A DNA stretch of 64,000 nt from Desulforamulus putei DSM 12395 (GTDB taxonomy: Bacteria; Bacillota; Desulfotomaculia; Desulfotomaculales; Desulfotomaculaceae): contig NZ_FQUY01000001.1 in NCBI RefSeq assembly GCF_900129195.1, positions 310,001 to 374,000 on the forward strand, in the 5' to 3' direction. Positions 43,363-52,522 of the stretch are shown piece by piece; positions within the stretch are counted from its first letter, which is position 1; each line of letters begins with the position of its first letter. The position numbers and the translations under genes are program-made. The notes beneath the pieces were generated by a model, which worked only from the letters and a program-made list of their open reading frames with translations, was not told the origin of the DNA and made no database searches.

Positions 43363-44754
43363 TTACTTGGGTAATATAATGCTTTCACCTGCATGTTTTT
43401 CCACCGCTTTGGTACCTACCGCAGGGGTTACCATGGTTCCCGGTCCGCCCACGCAACCGCCTTCGCAGGCCATGCATTCGATAAAGGTAAAGCCTGCATC
43501 CTTTACTTTCTTGGCGGCTGTTTTCAGGGTAGAGAGGCATTGTCCCAACCCCTGCACCTGCAGCACTTCCAGGTTCATATCGCCTAAATGCTTCCGAACG
43601 GCGGTGCTTACGCCGCCGGCCCTCGCAAAAAGCCTTCCGTTGGGCGACGCACCGGTCATCTCGGTGGGAGGAAGGGCAGAGAGATCCAAGTCCAAGGCAG
43701 AGAAAATGGCTGCCAGTTCCTCAAAGGTTAAGACCAGGTCAATTTCATCACCCTGAGCAGCTTCTGCCTTTTTAGCGATGCAGGGTCCTATAAATACAGT
43801 GGTCACCTTATTGTCATAGTTGTCCTTAACTAACTGGCCGGCAACCCGCATGGGGGATAAGGTAGTGGAAATTTTGTCTTTCAGCTCGGGCAATTTTTTA
43901 GCCACAGCATTGGTAAAGGCAGGGCAACAGGAGTTGGTCATTAAATTTGTTTTTCCCGCTTGCTCCTTAATTTCATGCGCTTCTTTCTTAGAAACAATAT
44001 CCGCACCCAGGGCCGCTTCAACCACATCATCAAAGCCCAGCTGCAGCAAGGCTGTTTTAATTTGTTCCGGTGTGATTTTAGGACCAAATTGGCCCGCGAT
44101 GGAGGGGGCAATGATGGCCACATGGTGTTGTTCTTTAACCCGCAGGGAGCAAATGACGTCCAACATTTGTGAAAGATCGGTGATGGCTCCAAAGGGACAA
44201 ACCGTTACACATAAACCGCAGGATACACATACATCGTTATCAATGATCGCCTTACGGGAGTCGTCAACCTTGATAGCCCCTATGGCACAGGCCCTTTCAC
44301 AGGGGCGAGTAATTTCAATAATGGCGTTATAGGGACAAGCTTTGGCGCATTTGCCGCATTCCACACAAGAAACTTGATCAATAAAGGCCCGGTTCTGGAT
44401 CACAGAAATTGCTTTTTTAGGGCAGCTGTTGCGGCAGGGGTGAGCCACACAGTTTTGGCAGGCGTCCGTTACGATATACTTATTTAACGAGCAGCCGTTG
44501 CAAGCTTCGGAAATTACGGTAACCGGGTGATTGACCTGGGTTAACCCAACAGCGATTTTAATCCGTTCTTCTACAATGGCTCTTTCTTTATGAATACAGC
44601 ACCGGTAACGTGCAGGTCCATCGGGAATGATTTCCTTAACCAATGCCGATATATCCATCTCAAAGGGAGCATCCAAAGGATGGTTAAGAGCCCAGCGGGC
44701 GATCCTGGTAAAGTTATCTCTGCGGAGTTTTGTTACTTCCGAAACAGGATTCAT
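43363..44754 (-). CDS. [FeFe]-hydrogenase-like protein with multiple ferredoxin motifs
   Basis: A 463-aa protein. The N-terminal half carries several 4Fe-4S motifs (CQNC...CRNSC, CVECGKCAKAC, CVSCGLCVTVC). The C-terminal half has H-cluster motifs in modified form: TNSCCPAF (L1), GPCIAKKAE (L2) and ECMACEGGCVGGPG (L3). These variants fit the group B-type [FeFe] hydrogenases rather than classical group A (TSCCPxW, FMPCxxKxxE). The reaction (H2 production, uptake or sensing) is unproven. The ATG at 44754 has GGGAGGAG close upstream. A pair of direct repeats lies 65-145 bases upstream. Confidence 0.8.
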   Translation of the reverse strand: MNPVSEVTKLRRDNFTRIARWALNHPLDAPFEMDISALVKEIIPDGPARYRCCIHKERAIVEERIKIAVGLTQVNHPVTVISEACNGCSLNKYIVTDACQNCVAHPCRNSCPKKAISVIQNRAFIDQVSCVECGKCAKACPYNAIIEITRPCERACAIGAIKVDDSRKAIIDNDVCVSCGLCVTVCPFGAITDLSQMLDVICSLRVKEQHHVAIIAPSIAGQFGPKITPEQIKTALLQLGFDDVVEAALGADIVSKKEAHEIKEQAGKTNLMTNSCCPAFTNAVAKKLPELKDKISTTLSPMRVAGQLVKDNYDNKVTTVFIGPCIAKKAEAAQGDEIDLVLTFEELAAIFSALDLDLSALPPTEMTGASPNGRLFARAGGVSTAVRKHLGDMNLEVLQVQGLGQCLSTLKTAAKKVKDAGFTFIECMACEGGCVGGPGTMVTPAVGTKAVEKHAGESIILPK

Positions 44755-44820
44755 GCAATCTCCTCCCAATAGTATCTGCTTGTGCAAATTATCTCATGTT
44801 TTTCAGGTAGAAGTCAATTT

Positions 44821-44898
44821 GATAGCAATATGTTGTAATTTATCAAAATATCAATTGATTTAGAAAATACAATGATAGCAATCTATTGTTGATAAAAT
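44821..44898. promoter_or_regulatory. Paired direct repeats, possible operators between hydrogenase and ddl
   Basis: GATAGCAATATGTTG (44821-44835) and GATAGCAATCTATTG (44874-44888) are 53 bp apart, close to five helical turns. Each contains a CAAT-nn-RTTG dyad. They lie upstream of the minus-strand hydrogenase-like gene. The rest of 44755-45203 is AT-rich with no gene that I can support. Confidence 0.4.
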
Positions 44899-45203
44899 AT
44901 TTAAACAATTGCCAATTGGAGATAATGTTATGTTTTTTGTATTTCGCATGTTGATTTATATAGTTGAAATGATTTAGCATATAAGATAGTCGACGCACAT
45001 AAATAGTTTAATACGTCATACTACAAAATGTAAGTCATTTTTTATTTAAAAGTATTTGAAGTTTTGTAATAAGATACCAGGCATGGCCGGTTTCTTAAAG
45101 AAAAATGAAAACTCCGGATTCTGGCAAGGATTTTGTACTTATCCTCAGAATATAATAGAATTGTAGTATTGCCGTGCATGCACCGGTTGGGAGGTGAGAG
45201 ATC

Positions 45204-46145
45204 TTGACATTGCGTATCGGAGTCCTATGTGGTGGTCGGTCAGCGGAAAGACAGGTTTCTTTACGAAGCGGCGAAGCTGTTTACAGAGCATTGCTTGCAG
45301 CCGGGTATAACCATGTAACTAAGATAGATGTAGGTTTTGACCTGGTGGAGCAGCTAAAGGAAAATAAAATTGAACTGGCTTTTCTGGCCTTGCATGGAAA
45401 GTACGGTGAGGACGGAACCATTCAGGGTTTGCTGGAGATGTTGAATATCCCCTATACCGGAAGCGGCGTCCTGGCCAGTGCACTGGCCATCAACAAAATT
45501 GCCACTAAGAAAATATTTAAGATGGAGGGGATTCCGACCCCGCACTTCACTGTGGTCACCCGCAGGGAAGTGCTGGATACAGGCTTGGAACAAGCAGCCG
45601 CCAGGGCTTTAAAGGAAGTGGGCGTTCCCGCTGTGGTAAAAGCTAACACCCAGGGTTCTACCATCGGAATTTCCTTTGTCCATGAGCAAGAAAAAATGAG
45701 CGCTGCCATACAAAGCGCTCTGGAATATGATCATGACGTTTTAATTGAAGAATTTATATCCGGTATGGAAGTGACCGCATCGGTGTTAGGAAACCATGAT
45801 CCCATTGCGTTACCTCTGATAGAGATAACCTCCGTCAAGGGAATTTACGATTATGAGGCCAAGTACACCCCTGGCATGAGTGACCATATCATTCCACCCA
45901 GACTGCCGGAAGAGACACAAAAGAAAATTCGGGAACTGGCAGTAAAGGCCTTTTTAGCCCTGGGTTGCAGAGGTTTGGGTCGCGTTGATTTTATGGTAAA
46001 AGGCGGCGAAGCCTTCGCCCTGGAAATCAACACTTTACCGGGTATGACTGCCACCAGCCTGTTTCCGGACGCGGCAAAACATGCCGGCATCGAGTTTCCG
46101 GAGTTGGTTCGTCGCATTGTTCAACTGGCCTGGGAACAATCGTAA
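45204..46145 (+). CDS. ddl: D-alanine--D-alanine ligase
   Basis: ATP-grasp ligase producing the D-Ala-D-Ala dipeptide for peptidoglycan. Motifs include GVLCGGRSAERQVSLRSG at the N-terminus, LALHGKYGEDG, KANTQGSTIG, EAKYTPGMSDHIIP and EINTLPGMT. It is 313 aa, normal. The TTG at 45204 sits after GGAGG (45190-45194). Ligation of D-lactate is not suggested, since the KY-type loop of D-Ala ligases is kept. Confidence 0.93.
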   Translation: MTLRIGVLCGGRSAERQVSLRSGEAVYRALLAAGYNHVTKIDVGFDLVEQLKENKIELAFLALHGKYGEDGTIQGLLEMLNIPYTGSGVLASALAINKIATKKIFKMEGIPTPHFTVVTRREVLDTGLEQAAARALKEVGVPAVVKANTQGSTIGISFVHEQEKMSAAIQSALEYDHDVLIEEFISGMEVTASVLGNHDPIALPLIEITSVKGIYDYEAKYTPGMSDHIIPPRLPEETQKKIRELAVKAFLALGCRGLGRVDFMVKGGEAFALEINTLPGMTATSLFPDAAKHAGIEFPELVRRIVQLAWEQS

Positions 46146-46165
46146 TCACCGGAGAATCATCAGAG

Positions 46166-46192
46166 AGAGGCGGATCCAGTCCGTCTTTTTCT
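46166..46192 (+). terminator. Terminator after ddl
   Basis: AGGCGGA (46168-46174) pairs with TCCGTCT (46180-46186) with one G-T, followed by TTTTTC. Confidence 0.6.
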
Positions 46193-46340
46193 GTTTATAC
46201 CACTGAAAAATGGTTAAACATACTGCAAGGGTTGTGATTTTATTAACTTTATGCAATTCCAGGCAGGATTTTGGTCATCCCAGGCAGAATTGTCTTACTA
46301 ATCTGCCCATTTGAAGGGCGCACTAACGGGGGTGGCAGAA

Positions 46341-46535
46341 TTGGAAAACAAAGAAAAGGAAGTCCGTTGCATTATGTGTGGCCGGGTGATCGTGATTGAG
46401 AAATCCTTTGACCCGTGGGAAGAAGAGGATGATTTTATTCCGAAACCCAAGAAATCCGTATCCTTTTGCCAGCTTTGCGAAGCCAAGTTACGCAAAGAAT
46501 CGGACGATCAGATGAAGGGTACCAAACCCATGTAA
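46341..46535 (+). CDS. Small zinc-ribbon-like protein
   Basis: A 64-aa protein with two CxxC pairs (CIMC and CQLC) about 35 residues apart, predicted to bind zinc, similar in layout to the DUF2197/YlaI type. The middle is acidic (DPWEEEDDF). The TTG at 46341 is preceded by GGGGGTGG; the frame reaches up to 46311. It stands 43 bases before the UPF0182 gene. Function unknown. Confidence 0.6.
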   Translation: MENKEKEVRCIMCGRVIVIEKSFDPWEEEDDFIPKPKKSVSFCQLCEAKLRKESDDQMKGTKPM

Positions 46536-46578
46536 AGATAAAAGGTAAAACCCTTATTAATTGACCGGAGGTGTTGTC

Positions 46579-49374
46579 GTGCAGCGTGGGTCACGGTTTT
46601 CCCTTGGCCTTGTTATTCTTGTGGGAGCTTTACTCCTTTCACTGGTTGGCTGGGGGGCTGGACTATACATCGATTGGCTGTGGTTTAGCGCTTTAAAGTA
46701 TCCACAGGTCTTTATAACTAAAATCCTATCTGAAATCGGACTACGGGTTCTCATTGGAGCCATTATGTTTGTTTTGTTGCTTGTCAACCTGATGTTGACC
46801 AAAAAGTCAGTGCTGCAAGCAATACAGTCCTCAAAATCCTTCCGTCCCTTTTACCATGACGACGACAATGTCATCACCATTAATCAGCCCAATTATCCGA
46901 ACTGGCGCGAACAAATAACGCCCGGGCGGTTGACTGCCGTTTTTGCCGCTGTCAGTTTGGTGCTGGGTTTTCTCTACAGCACCACCGTTACCGGTCAATG
47001 GACCACTGTACTCAAGTATTTTAATCAAACGGTCTTTGGCTCTGCAGATCCAATTTTTAACAAAGATATTGGTTTTTATGTCTTTAGTTTGCCCTTTTAT
47101 GAATTCCTTTACAGATTATTGGCCTCTGCAATCTTTATCAACATCCTGTTAGTGGCCCTGGTTTACTTGGTCACCGACACAGCCAGGGGAGGCCTGGCCA
47201 AGATCTTCCGTTTCCCTGCCGCCAGGTATCACCTGTCTGTTCTGGCAGCCCTGTTCTTTATTTTGAAGAGCTGGGGGTACCGGTTGGACCAGTTCGGTCT
47301 CCTGTATTCAACCGGAGGAGTGGTCCATGGAGCCGGTTACACGGATATTCATGCCACTTTGCTGGCCTATAAGGTCTTAACCGTCCTTTCGCTGATCACT
47401 GCCCTGGTGATCATTGCCAACATTTTTCTCAAGCGGTTTCGGCTGGCTGCCTATGCCATCGGAGGTTTATTATTGGCCTCCATTCTGCTGGGCGGCGTCT
47501 ACCCGGCAATTATTCAAAAATTTGTGGTTCTGCCCAACGAATTCACCCGGGAAGCGCCCTATATCGCCAACAATATCAAGTTAACCCAACAGGCCTATCA
47601 ATTAGATACCATTGAGCAAAGGGACTTTCCCGCCGGACGTACTTTACAGGCTAGGGACATCCAGGAAAACCGCAACACCATTGAGAACATTCGCCTGTGG
47701 GACTGGCGCCCGCTGCAGCAGACCTACAGCCAGTTGCAGGAGATGCGGTTGTATTATGAATTTAAGAACATTGATATTGACCGCTACCAAATAGACGGTC
47801 AATACCGCCAGGTGATGCTGGCCCTGCGGGAAATGAATCAGGACCAACTGCCCCAGCAGGCCAAGACCTGGATCAACCAGCGTTTAAAATACACCCACGG
47901 GTACGGGGTCGCCATGAGTCCGGTCAACGAAGTATCCGGTGAGGGACTGCCCCATTTTTTCCTGAAAGACATTCCCCCGGTGGCCACCACCGGCATTAAA
48001 GTAACCCGGCCGGAGATATATTACGGCGAATCCGATGACGGCTACGTCATTGTCAACACCAAAACAGAAGAGTTTGACTACCCCAAGGGCGACGGCAACG
48101 CCTACAGCAAATATGAGGGTACCGGCGGGGTGAAGATCAACTCCATTTTCCGAAAACTTCTGTTTGCCATCAACTTTGCGGATTACAAGCTGCTGTTGAC
48201 CAGCGACATTACCAATGACAGCCAGGTGCTGTTTTACCGGAATATTAAGGAACGGGTTCCCAAAATCGCGCCTTTCCTGAGCTACGACAGCGATCCTTAC
48301 CCGGTCATCAACGCCCGGGGCGAAATTATCTGGCTGTGGGATGCCTATACCGTCAGTGACATGTATCCTTATTCCGAGCCCTTTGACAACAGGGGCAACA
48401 ACTATATCCGAAATTCCGTCAAAGTGACCGTAAACGCTTATAACGGGGATGTCAATTTCTACATTGCCGATGCCAGAGACCCCATCATTCAAACCTACAG
48501 CAAAATATTCCCCGGTATGTTTAAATCCCTGGATCAAATGCCCTCGGATTTGCGGTCCCATATCCGGTATCCAGAAGATTTATTCCTGATTCAGTGCCGC
48601 ATGTATACACTGTATCATATGACCGACCCGCAGGTCTTCTATAACAGGGAAGACAAGTGGACGCTGCCCACCGAAAAGGTTGGCACCGAAGAAAAGCCCA
48701 TGGAGGCCTACTACACCATTACGGTATTACCCGGGGAGCAAAAGCCGGAATATATCTTAATAATGCCCTTTAACCCGCAGAACAAGAAAAACATGATCGC
48801 CTGGCTGGCAGCCCGCTCCGACGGGGAGAACTACGGCAAGATGATTGTCTACGAGTTCCCCAAACAGGAACTTGTTTACGGCCCCATGCAGATAGAAGCC
48901 AGAATCGACCAGGATACCACCATTTCACAACAGCTAACCCTCTGGGATCAGCGGGGTTCATCGGTCATCCGGGGGAACTTGCTGGTGATTCCGGTGAAAG
49001 ACTCGCTGCTTTATGTTGAACCCCTGTACCTGCAGTCCGAACAAAGTAAAATGCCGGAACTGCGCAGGGTCATTGTGGCCTCCGGCGACAAAATCGTCAT
49101 GGAACCCACCCTGGACCTGGCCCTGCAGAGGATCTTTGGTGAAGGAGCAGCTTTGCCTGCCCCGCCAAAACAGGGGGCGCCTCCCCAAACCGGACAAACG
49201 GGCCAACAGCAGCCTGCTCCTCAGGCCACCCTAAAAGAATTGGCTGCCGAAGCAAACCGACTTTACGATGAGGCCCAGGCCAGACTTAAAGCCGGAGACT
49301 GGTCCGGTTACGGCCAATCCTTAAACCAGCTCAAAGAAATTCTGACAAAACTTCAAGAGCAAACATCTCAGTAG
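46579..49374 (+). CDS. UPF0182 family large membrane protein
   Basis: A 931-aa protein. The first 330 residues hold about seven membrane helices; the rest is a large extracytoplasmic domain with the family segments FVVLPNEFTREAPYIANNI, DRYQIDGQYRQVM and MPFNPQNKKNMIAWLAARSDG. The C-terminal 80 residues are proline/glutamine-rich and then helical (LYDEAQARLKAGDWSGYGQS). The family is widespread and its function is unknown. GTG 46579 has GGAGGTG upstream. Confidence 0.88.
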   Translation: MQRGSRFSLGLVILVGALLLSLVGWGAGLYIDWLWFSALKYPQVFITKILSEIGLRVLIGAIMFVLLLVNLMLTKKSVLQAIQSSKSFRPFYHDDDNVITINQPNYPNWREQITPGRLTAVFAAVSLVLGFLYSTTVTGQWTTVLKYFNQTVFGSADPIFNKDIGFYVFSLPFYEFLYRLLASAIFINILLVALVYLVTDTARGGLAKIFRFPAARYHLSVLAALFFILKSWGYRLDQFGLLYSTGGVVHGAGYTDIHATLLAYKVLTVLSLITALVIIANIFLKRFRLAAYAIGGLLLASILLGGVYPAIIQKFVVLPNEFTREAPYIANNIKLTQQAYQLDTIEQRDFPAGRTLQARDIQENRNTIENIRLWDWRPLQQTYSQLQEMRLYYEFKNIDIDRYQIDGQYRQVMLALREMNQDQLPQQAKTWINQRLKYTHGYGVAMSPVNEVSGEGLPHFFLKDIPPVATTGIKVTRPEIYYGESDDGYVIVNTKTEEFDYPKGDGNAYSKYEGTGGVKINSIFRKLLFAINFADYKLLLTSDITNDSQVLFYRNIKERVPKIAPFLSYDSDPYPVINARGEIIWLWDAYTVSDMYPYSEPFDNRGNNYIRNSVKVTVNAYNGDVNFYIADARDPIIQTYSKIFPGMFKSLDQMPSDLRSHIRYPEDLFLIQCRMYTLYHMTDPQVFYNREDKWTLPTEKVGTEEKPMEAYYTITVLPGEQKPEYILIMPFNPQNKKNMIAWLAARSDGENYGKMIVYEFPKQELVYGPMQIEARIDQDTTISQQLTLWDQRGSSVIRGNLLVIPVKDSLLYVEPLYLQSEQSKMPELRRVIVASGDKIVMEPTLDLALQRIFGEGAALPAPPKQGAPPQTGQTGQQQPAPQATLKELAAEANRLYDEAQARLKAGDWSGYGQSLNQLKEILTKLQEQTSQ

Positions 49375-49377
49375 GAC

Positions 49378-49411
49378 AACGGGACTGCAAACAATGCAGT
49401 CCCGTTTTTTA
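49378..49411 (+). terminator. Rho-independent terminator
   Basis: AACGGGACTGCA (49378-49389), AACAA loop, TGCAGTCCCGTT with six further T. Confidence 0.9.
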
Positions 49412-49471
49412 TGTTTAATAAATTGTACAAATTATCGTTTAAGAATTGCACTGAATTGATTGACATTTATA

Positions 49472-49501
49472 TTGACAGCCCTTGACCGGCTCGGCTACAA
49501 T
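49472..49501 (+). promoter_or_regulatory. Sigma-A promoter of the binding-protein gene
   Basis: Consensus TTGACA (49472-49477), 18 nt, TACAAT (49496-49501). A second TTGACA lies 13 bases upstream. Confidence 0.7.
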
Positions 49502-49619
49502 TGTTTTAAGTTGTTCATAATAACTTTAACGGAATACGGGGGTGGCGTGAAGTCTGTAAACTTTATTCTAAATGTTCTTTCTGTTTAACTGTCCAAGTAA
49601 TCAACGTGGAGGTAATATG

Positions 49620-50810
49620 ATGAGAAGAGTGAGAGTGAGCAAGGGTATTTTATTACTGGTAGCCCTCTTAATCCTGAGCCTGATTGCCGGCTGCAGCAGC
49701 CAGGAAAGCAAACCCAAAGCACAGGAAGCCGATGTGATCAAGATCGGCGGTAACTATGAATTAAGCGGACAGGTGGCCACCTTTGGTAACTCAGCCAAAA
49801 ACGGCATTAATTTGTATTTTGATGAAGTGAACGCCAGGGGTGGAGTGTTGGGCAAGAAAATAGAATTTATCTGCCTTGACAACAAAAGTGAGGCCACAGA
49901 GGCTGCCAACGTAGCTACCAGATTGATCAACCAGGAAAAAGTGGTTGCTATCCTTGGCGCCATTACCTCCGGCAACACCATGGGCTTCTCCCAAATCTGT
50001 ATGGATAACAAGATCCCCGTCATCACCACCGGCGGCACAAACCCGGACGTCACTGTGGATCCCGCTACCGGTAAAGTTCGTGAATATGTTTTCCGTTCGG
50101 TATTTATCGATCCCTTCCAGGGGACGGTAATGGCAACCTTTGCCACCAAAACTTTAGGCGCTAAAACCGCAGCTGTTTATGTGGAGAACAATTCTCCCTA
50201 CAGTAAAGGTCTTGCCGATTTCTTTATTAAATCCTTTGAGAAACAGGGCGGCAAAATCGTAGCCAAAGAAGCCTTCTTAACCGAGGACCAGGATTTCAGC
50301 GCCACCCTGACCAAAATTAAAGCCTTAAAGCCCGATGTAATTTACGTTCCTGCCTACTACGAACAAGTAGGTAAAATTGTCAAGCAGGGTCGTGACTTGG
50401 GCATTACGGTACCTTTCATGGGCGGCGACGGTTGGGATTCTCCCAAGCTGGTCGAAATTGCCGGGGCCAAAGCTCTTAACGGCTGCTACTTCAGCAACCA
50501 CTACTCTCCGGATTCCCAGGATCCTGCTGTACAGGAATTCGTGAAAAAGTACAAGGCCAAGTATAACAACGAAACCCCCGATGCCCTGGCAGCCCTGGCC
50601 TATGATGCAGCCATCCTGATTGTGAAGGCCATTGAACAGGCCGGCTCTGCGGAACCTGAAAAGATTAAGGACGCTCTGGCCGGCTTGAAAGATGTGCAGG
50701 CGGTGACCGGCAAATACACCTTCGACGCCAACCACAACCCCGTGAAGGGCGCCGCCATCCTTGAATTAAAAGACGGCAAGCAGGTATTTAAGGAGCAAAT
50801 CAATCCCTAA
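49620..50810 (+). CDS. ABC transporter substrate-binding lipoprotein, branched-chain amino acid (LivJ) type
   Basis: Secreted lipoprotein of about 396 aa. The signal peptide ends in LIAGC (Cys near 24). The mature part is a periplasmic-binding type I fold: IKIGGNYELSGQVATFG, NGINLYFDEVNARGG, and VYVENNSPYSKGLADFF. It binds amino acids or related small molecules. No livH, livM, livG or livF gene lies beside it, so it is an orphan here and must use a transporter encoded elsewhere. GGAGG fits the ATG at 49620. Confidence 0.85.
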   Translation: MRRVRVSKGILLLVALLILSLIAGCSSQESKPKAQEADVIKIGGNYELSGQVATFGNSAKNGINLYFDEVNARGGVLGKKIEFICLDNKSEATEAANVATRLINQEKVVAILGAITSGNTMGFSQICMDNKIPVITTGGTNPDVTVDPATGKVREYVFRSVFIDPFQGTVMATFATKTLGAKTAAVYVENNSPYSKGLADFFIKSFEKQGGKIVAKEAFLTEDQDFSATLTKIKALKPDVIYVPAYYEQVGKIVKQGRDLGITVPFMGGDGWDSPKLVEIAGAKALNGCYFSNHYSPDSQDPAVQEFVKKYKAKYNNETPDALAALAYDAAILIVKAIEQAGSAEPEKIKDALAGLKDVQAVTGKYTFDANHNPVKGAAILELKDGKQVFKEQINP

Positions 50811-50841
50811 ACGTATATCCATAATCCTTTAAAGCTATAAG

Positions 50842-50884
50842 TAATGACGGGCTTTTATCAAGAGAAGCCCGTTATTATTTTTTA
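50842..50884 (+). terminator. Rho-independent terminator
   Basis: TAATGACGGGCTT (50842-50854) pairs with AAGCCCGTTATTA (50865-50877), one mismatch, followed by TTTTTT. Confidence 0.8.
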
Positions 50885-51041
50885 GCAACCACCGCTTTTT
50901 TACTTAATTTAAGAAGGCATTAATTTACCTACCTGCCCAATTCTGTAACTGGTTCTGTTTCTGCTTTCAAATGCAAGTTTTGTATCCAATAATTTAAACT
51001 TATGGTAAAATAGCCTAAAGGCGAAACAGAGGGGTGATAGG

Positions 51042-52118
51042 GTGATTCAACGTGTTGCAGTATTGACAGGCGGTGGGGATGCCCCCGGCTTAAATGCAGT
51101 GATTCGTGCCATTGTTAAGACTGCCGTCAGGGAATATGGTATTGAGGTGATCGGTTTTCGGGACGGATTTAAAGGTGTAATGGAAAACCGTGTTACTTTA
51201 TTAACTGAGGCAGAGGTGTCGGGCATCTTGCCTCGTGGTGGTACCATTCTGGGAACCACCAACCGCGACAACCCATTTCATTACCAGGTTGCTGAAGGAA
51301 AATTCGAGGACAGATCCGATCAGTGCATCGAGACGATTAAAGAATATGCCGATGCTTTAATTGTTATTGGTGGGGACGGCTCCCTTTCCATCGGGTACGA
51401 CCTGGCCCAAAAGGGTCTCCATGTTGTAGGATGTCCTAAAACCATTGACAATGACCTGGCGGTGGGGCAGGCCAAGACCTTTGGTTTTGACACCGCCTAC
51501 GCCTTTGCCACCGAAGCCCTGGACAGGCTCCATGCAACGGCTGAATCTCATCACAGGATTATTGTTCTGGAAGTAATGGGCCGCTACGCCGGGCATATCG
51601 CCCTGCACGCCGGACTGGCGGGCGGGGCGGATGTTATTCTGCTTCCTGAAATACCCTTTACCTACGAAAAAATAATAGCTAAAATTAACGAACGGTTAAG
51701 TCAGAATAAACGTTTTAGTCTGGTGGTGGTTGCCGAGGGCGCCAAACCTCTGGGGGGAGAAATGGTGGTGCAAAAGGTTATTACGCAAAGCACAGACCCC
51801 ATCCGGCTGGGCGGGATCGGTGAAGTGGTGGCCAGGGAACTGGAAAGAAGAACGGGTATCGAATCGCGGGTCACCGTTTTAGGCCACTTGCAGCGTGGTG
51901 GCAGCCCCACCCCCTATGACCGCATCCTGGCCACCCGGTATGGCGTGGCCGCCATGGATTTGGCTGCCCGGGGACAGTTTGGTTACGTGGTTTCCCTGGA
52001 CGGGGAACACCTCAAGCCCGTTCCCCTGGCGGAGGTTGCCAAAGGTATTCGCAAAGTGGATGTAGAAGGGGAACTGGTGAAAGCTGCCAGGAAAATTGGC
52101 ATATGCCTGGGCGATTAA
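51042..52118 (+). CDS. pfkA: 6-phosphofructokinase, mixed-substrate type
   Basis: Glycolytic phosphorylation of fructose 6-phosphate; 358 aa. GGGDAPGLN is the nucleotide site, GGDGS carries Gly at the position that usually marks ATP use, and PKTIDNDL carries Lys at the position usual in PPi-dependent or mixed-type enzymes. RYAGHIAL, AEGAKP and GHLQRGGSPTPYDR are also present. This combination fits the mixed-substrate PFK group. GTG start with AGGGGTGATAGG upstream. Confidence 0.9.
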   Translation: MIQRVAVLTGGGDAPGLNAVIRAIVKTAVREYGIEVIGFRDGFKGVMENRVTLLTEAEVSGILPRGGTILGTTNRDNPFHYQVAEGKFEDRSDQCIETIKEYADALIVIGGDGSLSIGYDLAQKGLHVVGCPKTIDNDLAVGQAKTFGFDTAYAFATEALDRLHATAESHHRIIVLEVMGRYAGHIALHAGLAGGADVILLPEIPFTYEKIIAKINERLSQNKRFSLVVVAEGAKPLGGEMVVQKVITQSTDPIRLGGIGEVVARELERRTGIESRVTVLGHLQRGGSPTPYDRILATRYGVAAMDLAARGQFGYVVSLDGEHLKPVPLAEVAKGIRKVDVEGELVKAARKIGICLGD

Positions 52119-52151
52119 TCTGTTTAAAATCCCAAACGAGAGGTGTTCGGT

Positions 52152-52424
52152 ATGATTCGCAATTACATTGAATTGGCTGTGGAAGAAATGCTGGATGATC
52201 TATTAAAAAAATATGCCGAAAAAAATCCAGATACCTGTCTCTGTCCAAGGTGCCGCTTGGATATCATGGCCATTGCCCTGAATAACCTGCCAACCCGCTA
52301 TGTTGCCACCGACGAAGGCAGTATTTACACAAAGGTAGCCATGGAACAGGTGGGGGGCAGGGCCGAGATTGCAGCCGCCATCTTAAACGCCATACAAATT
52401 GTAAAAAATAACCCGAGACACTAA
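52152..52424 (+). CDS. ComFB-type late competence protein
   Basis: A 90-aa protein of the ComFB family: a helical N-terminus (NYIELAVEEMLDDLL), a CxxC zinc-like pair in CLCPRCRLDIMAIALNNLPTRYV and a second helical half. ComFB lies in the comF operon in Bacillus and has no clear role; some members bind c-di-GMP or c-di-AMP-like ligands. The ATG at 52152 has GAGAGG upstream. It is not near comFA or comFC here. Confidence 0.75.
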   Translation: MIRNYIELAVEEMLDDLLKKYAEKNPDTCLCPRCRLDIMAIALNNLPTRYVATDEGSIYTKVAMEQVGGRAEIAAAILNAIQIVKNNPRH

Positions 52425-52522
52425 AGTTTAGACAAAGTAAAGCGTATATCAGATAAAAATGTTTACCAATATACTCCTTTGTTAATACTTCTATTAGTTG
52501 TTATTAAAAAGGAGTGTTTTTT

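Noticed and set aside
43820-44332. 170-aa frame opposite the hydrogenase-like gene
   Set aside because: Antisense shadow of a conserved Fe-S protein, with no start signal and atypical composition.
47884-48561. 225-aa frame opposite the UPF0182 gene
   Set aside because: Shadow frame with no ribosome site and no recognisable domain.
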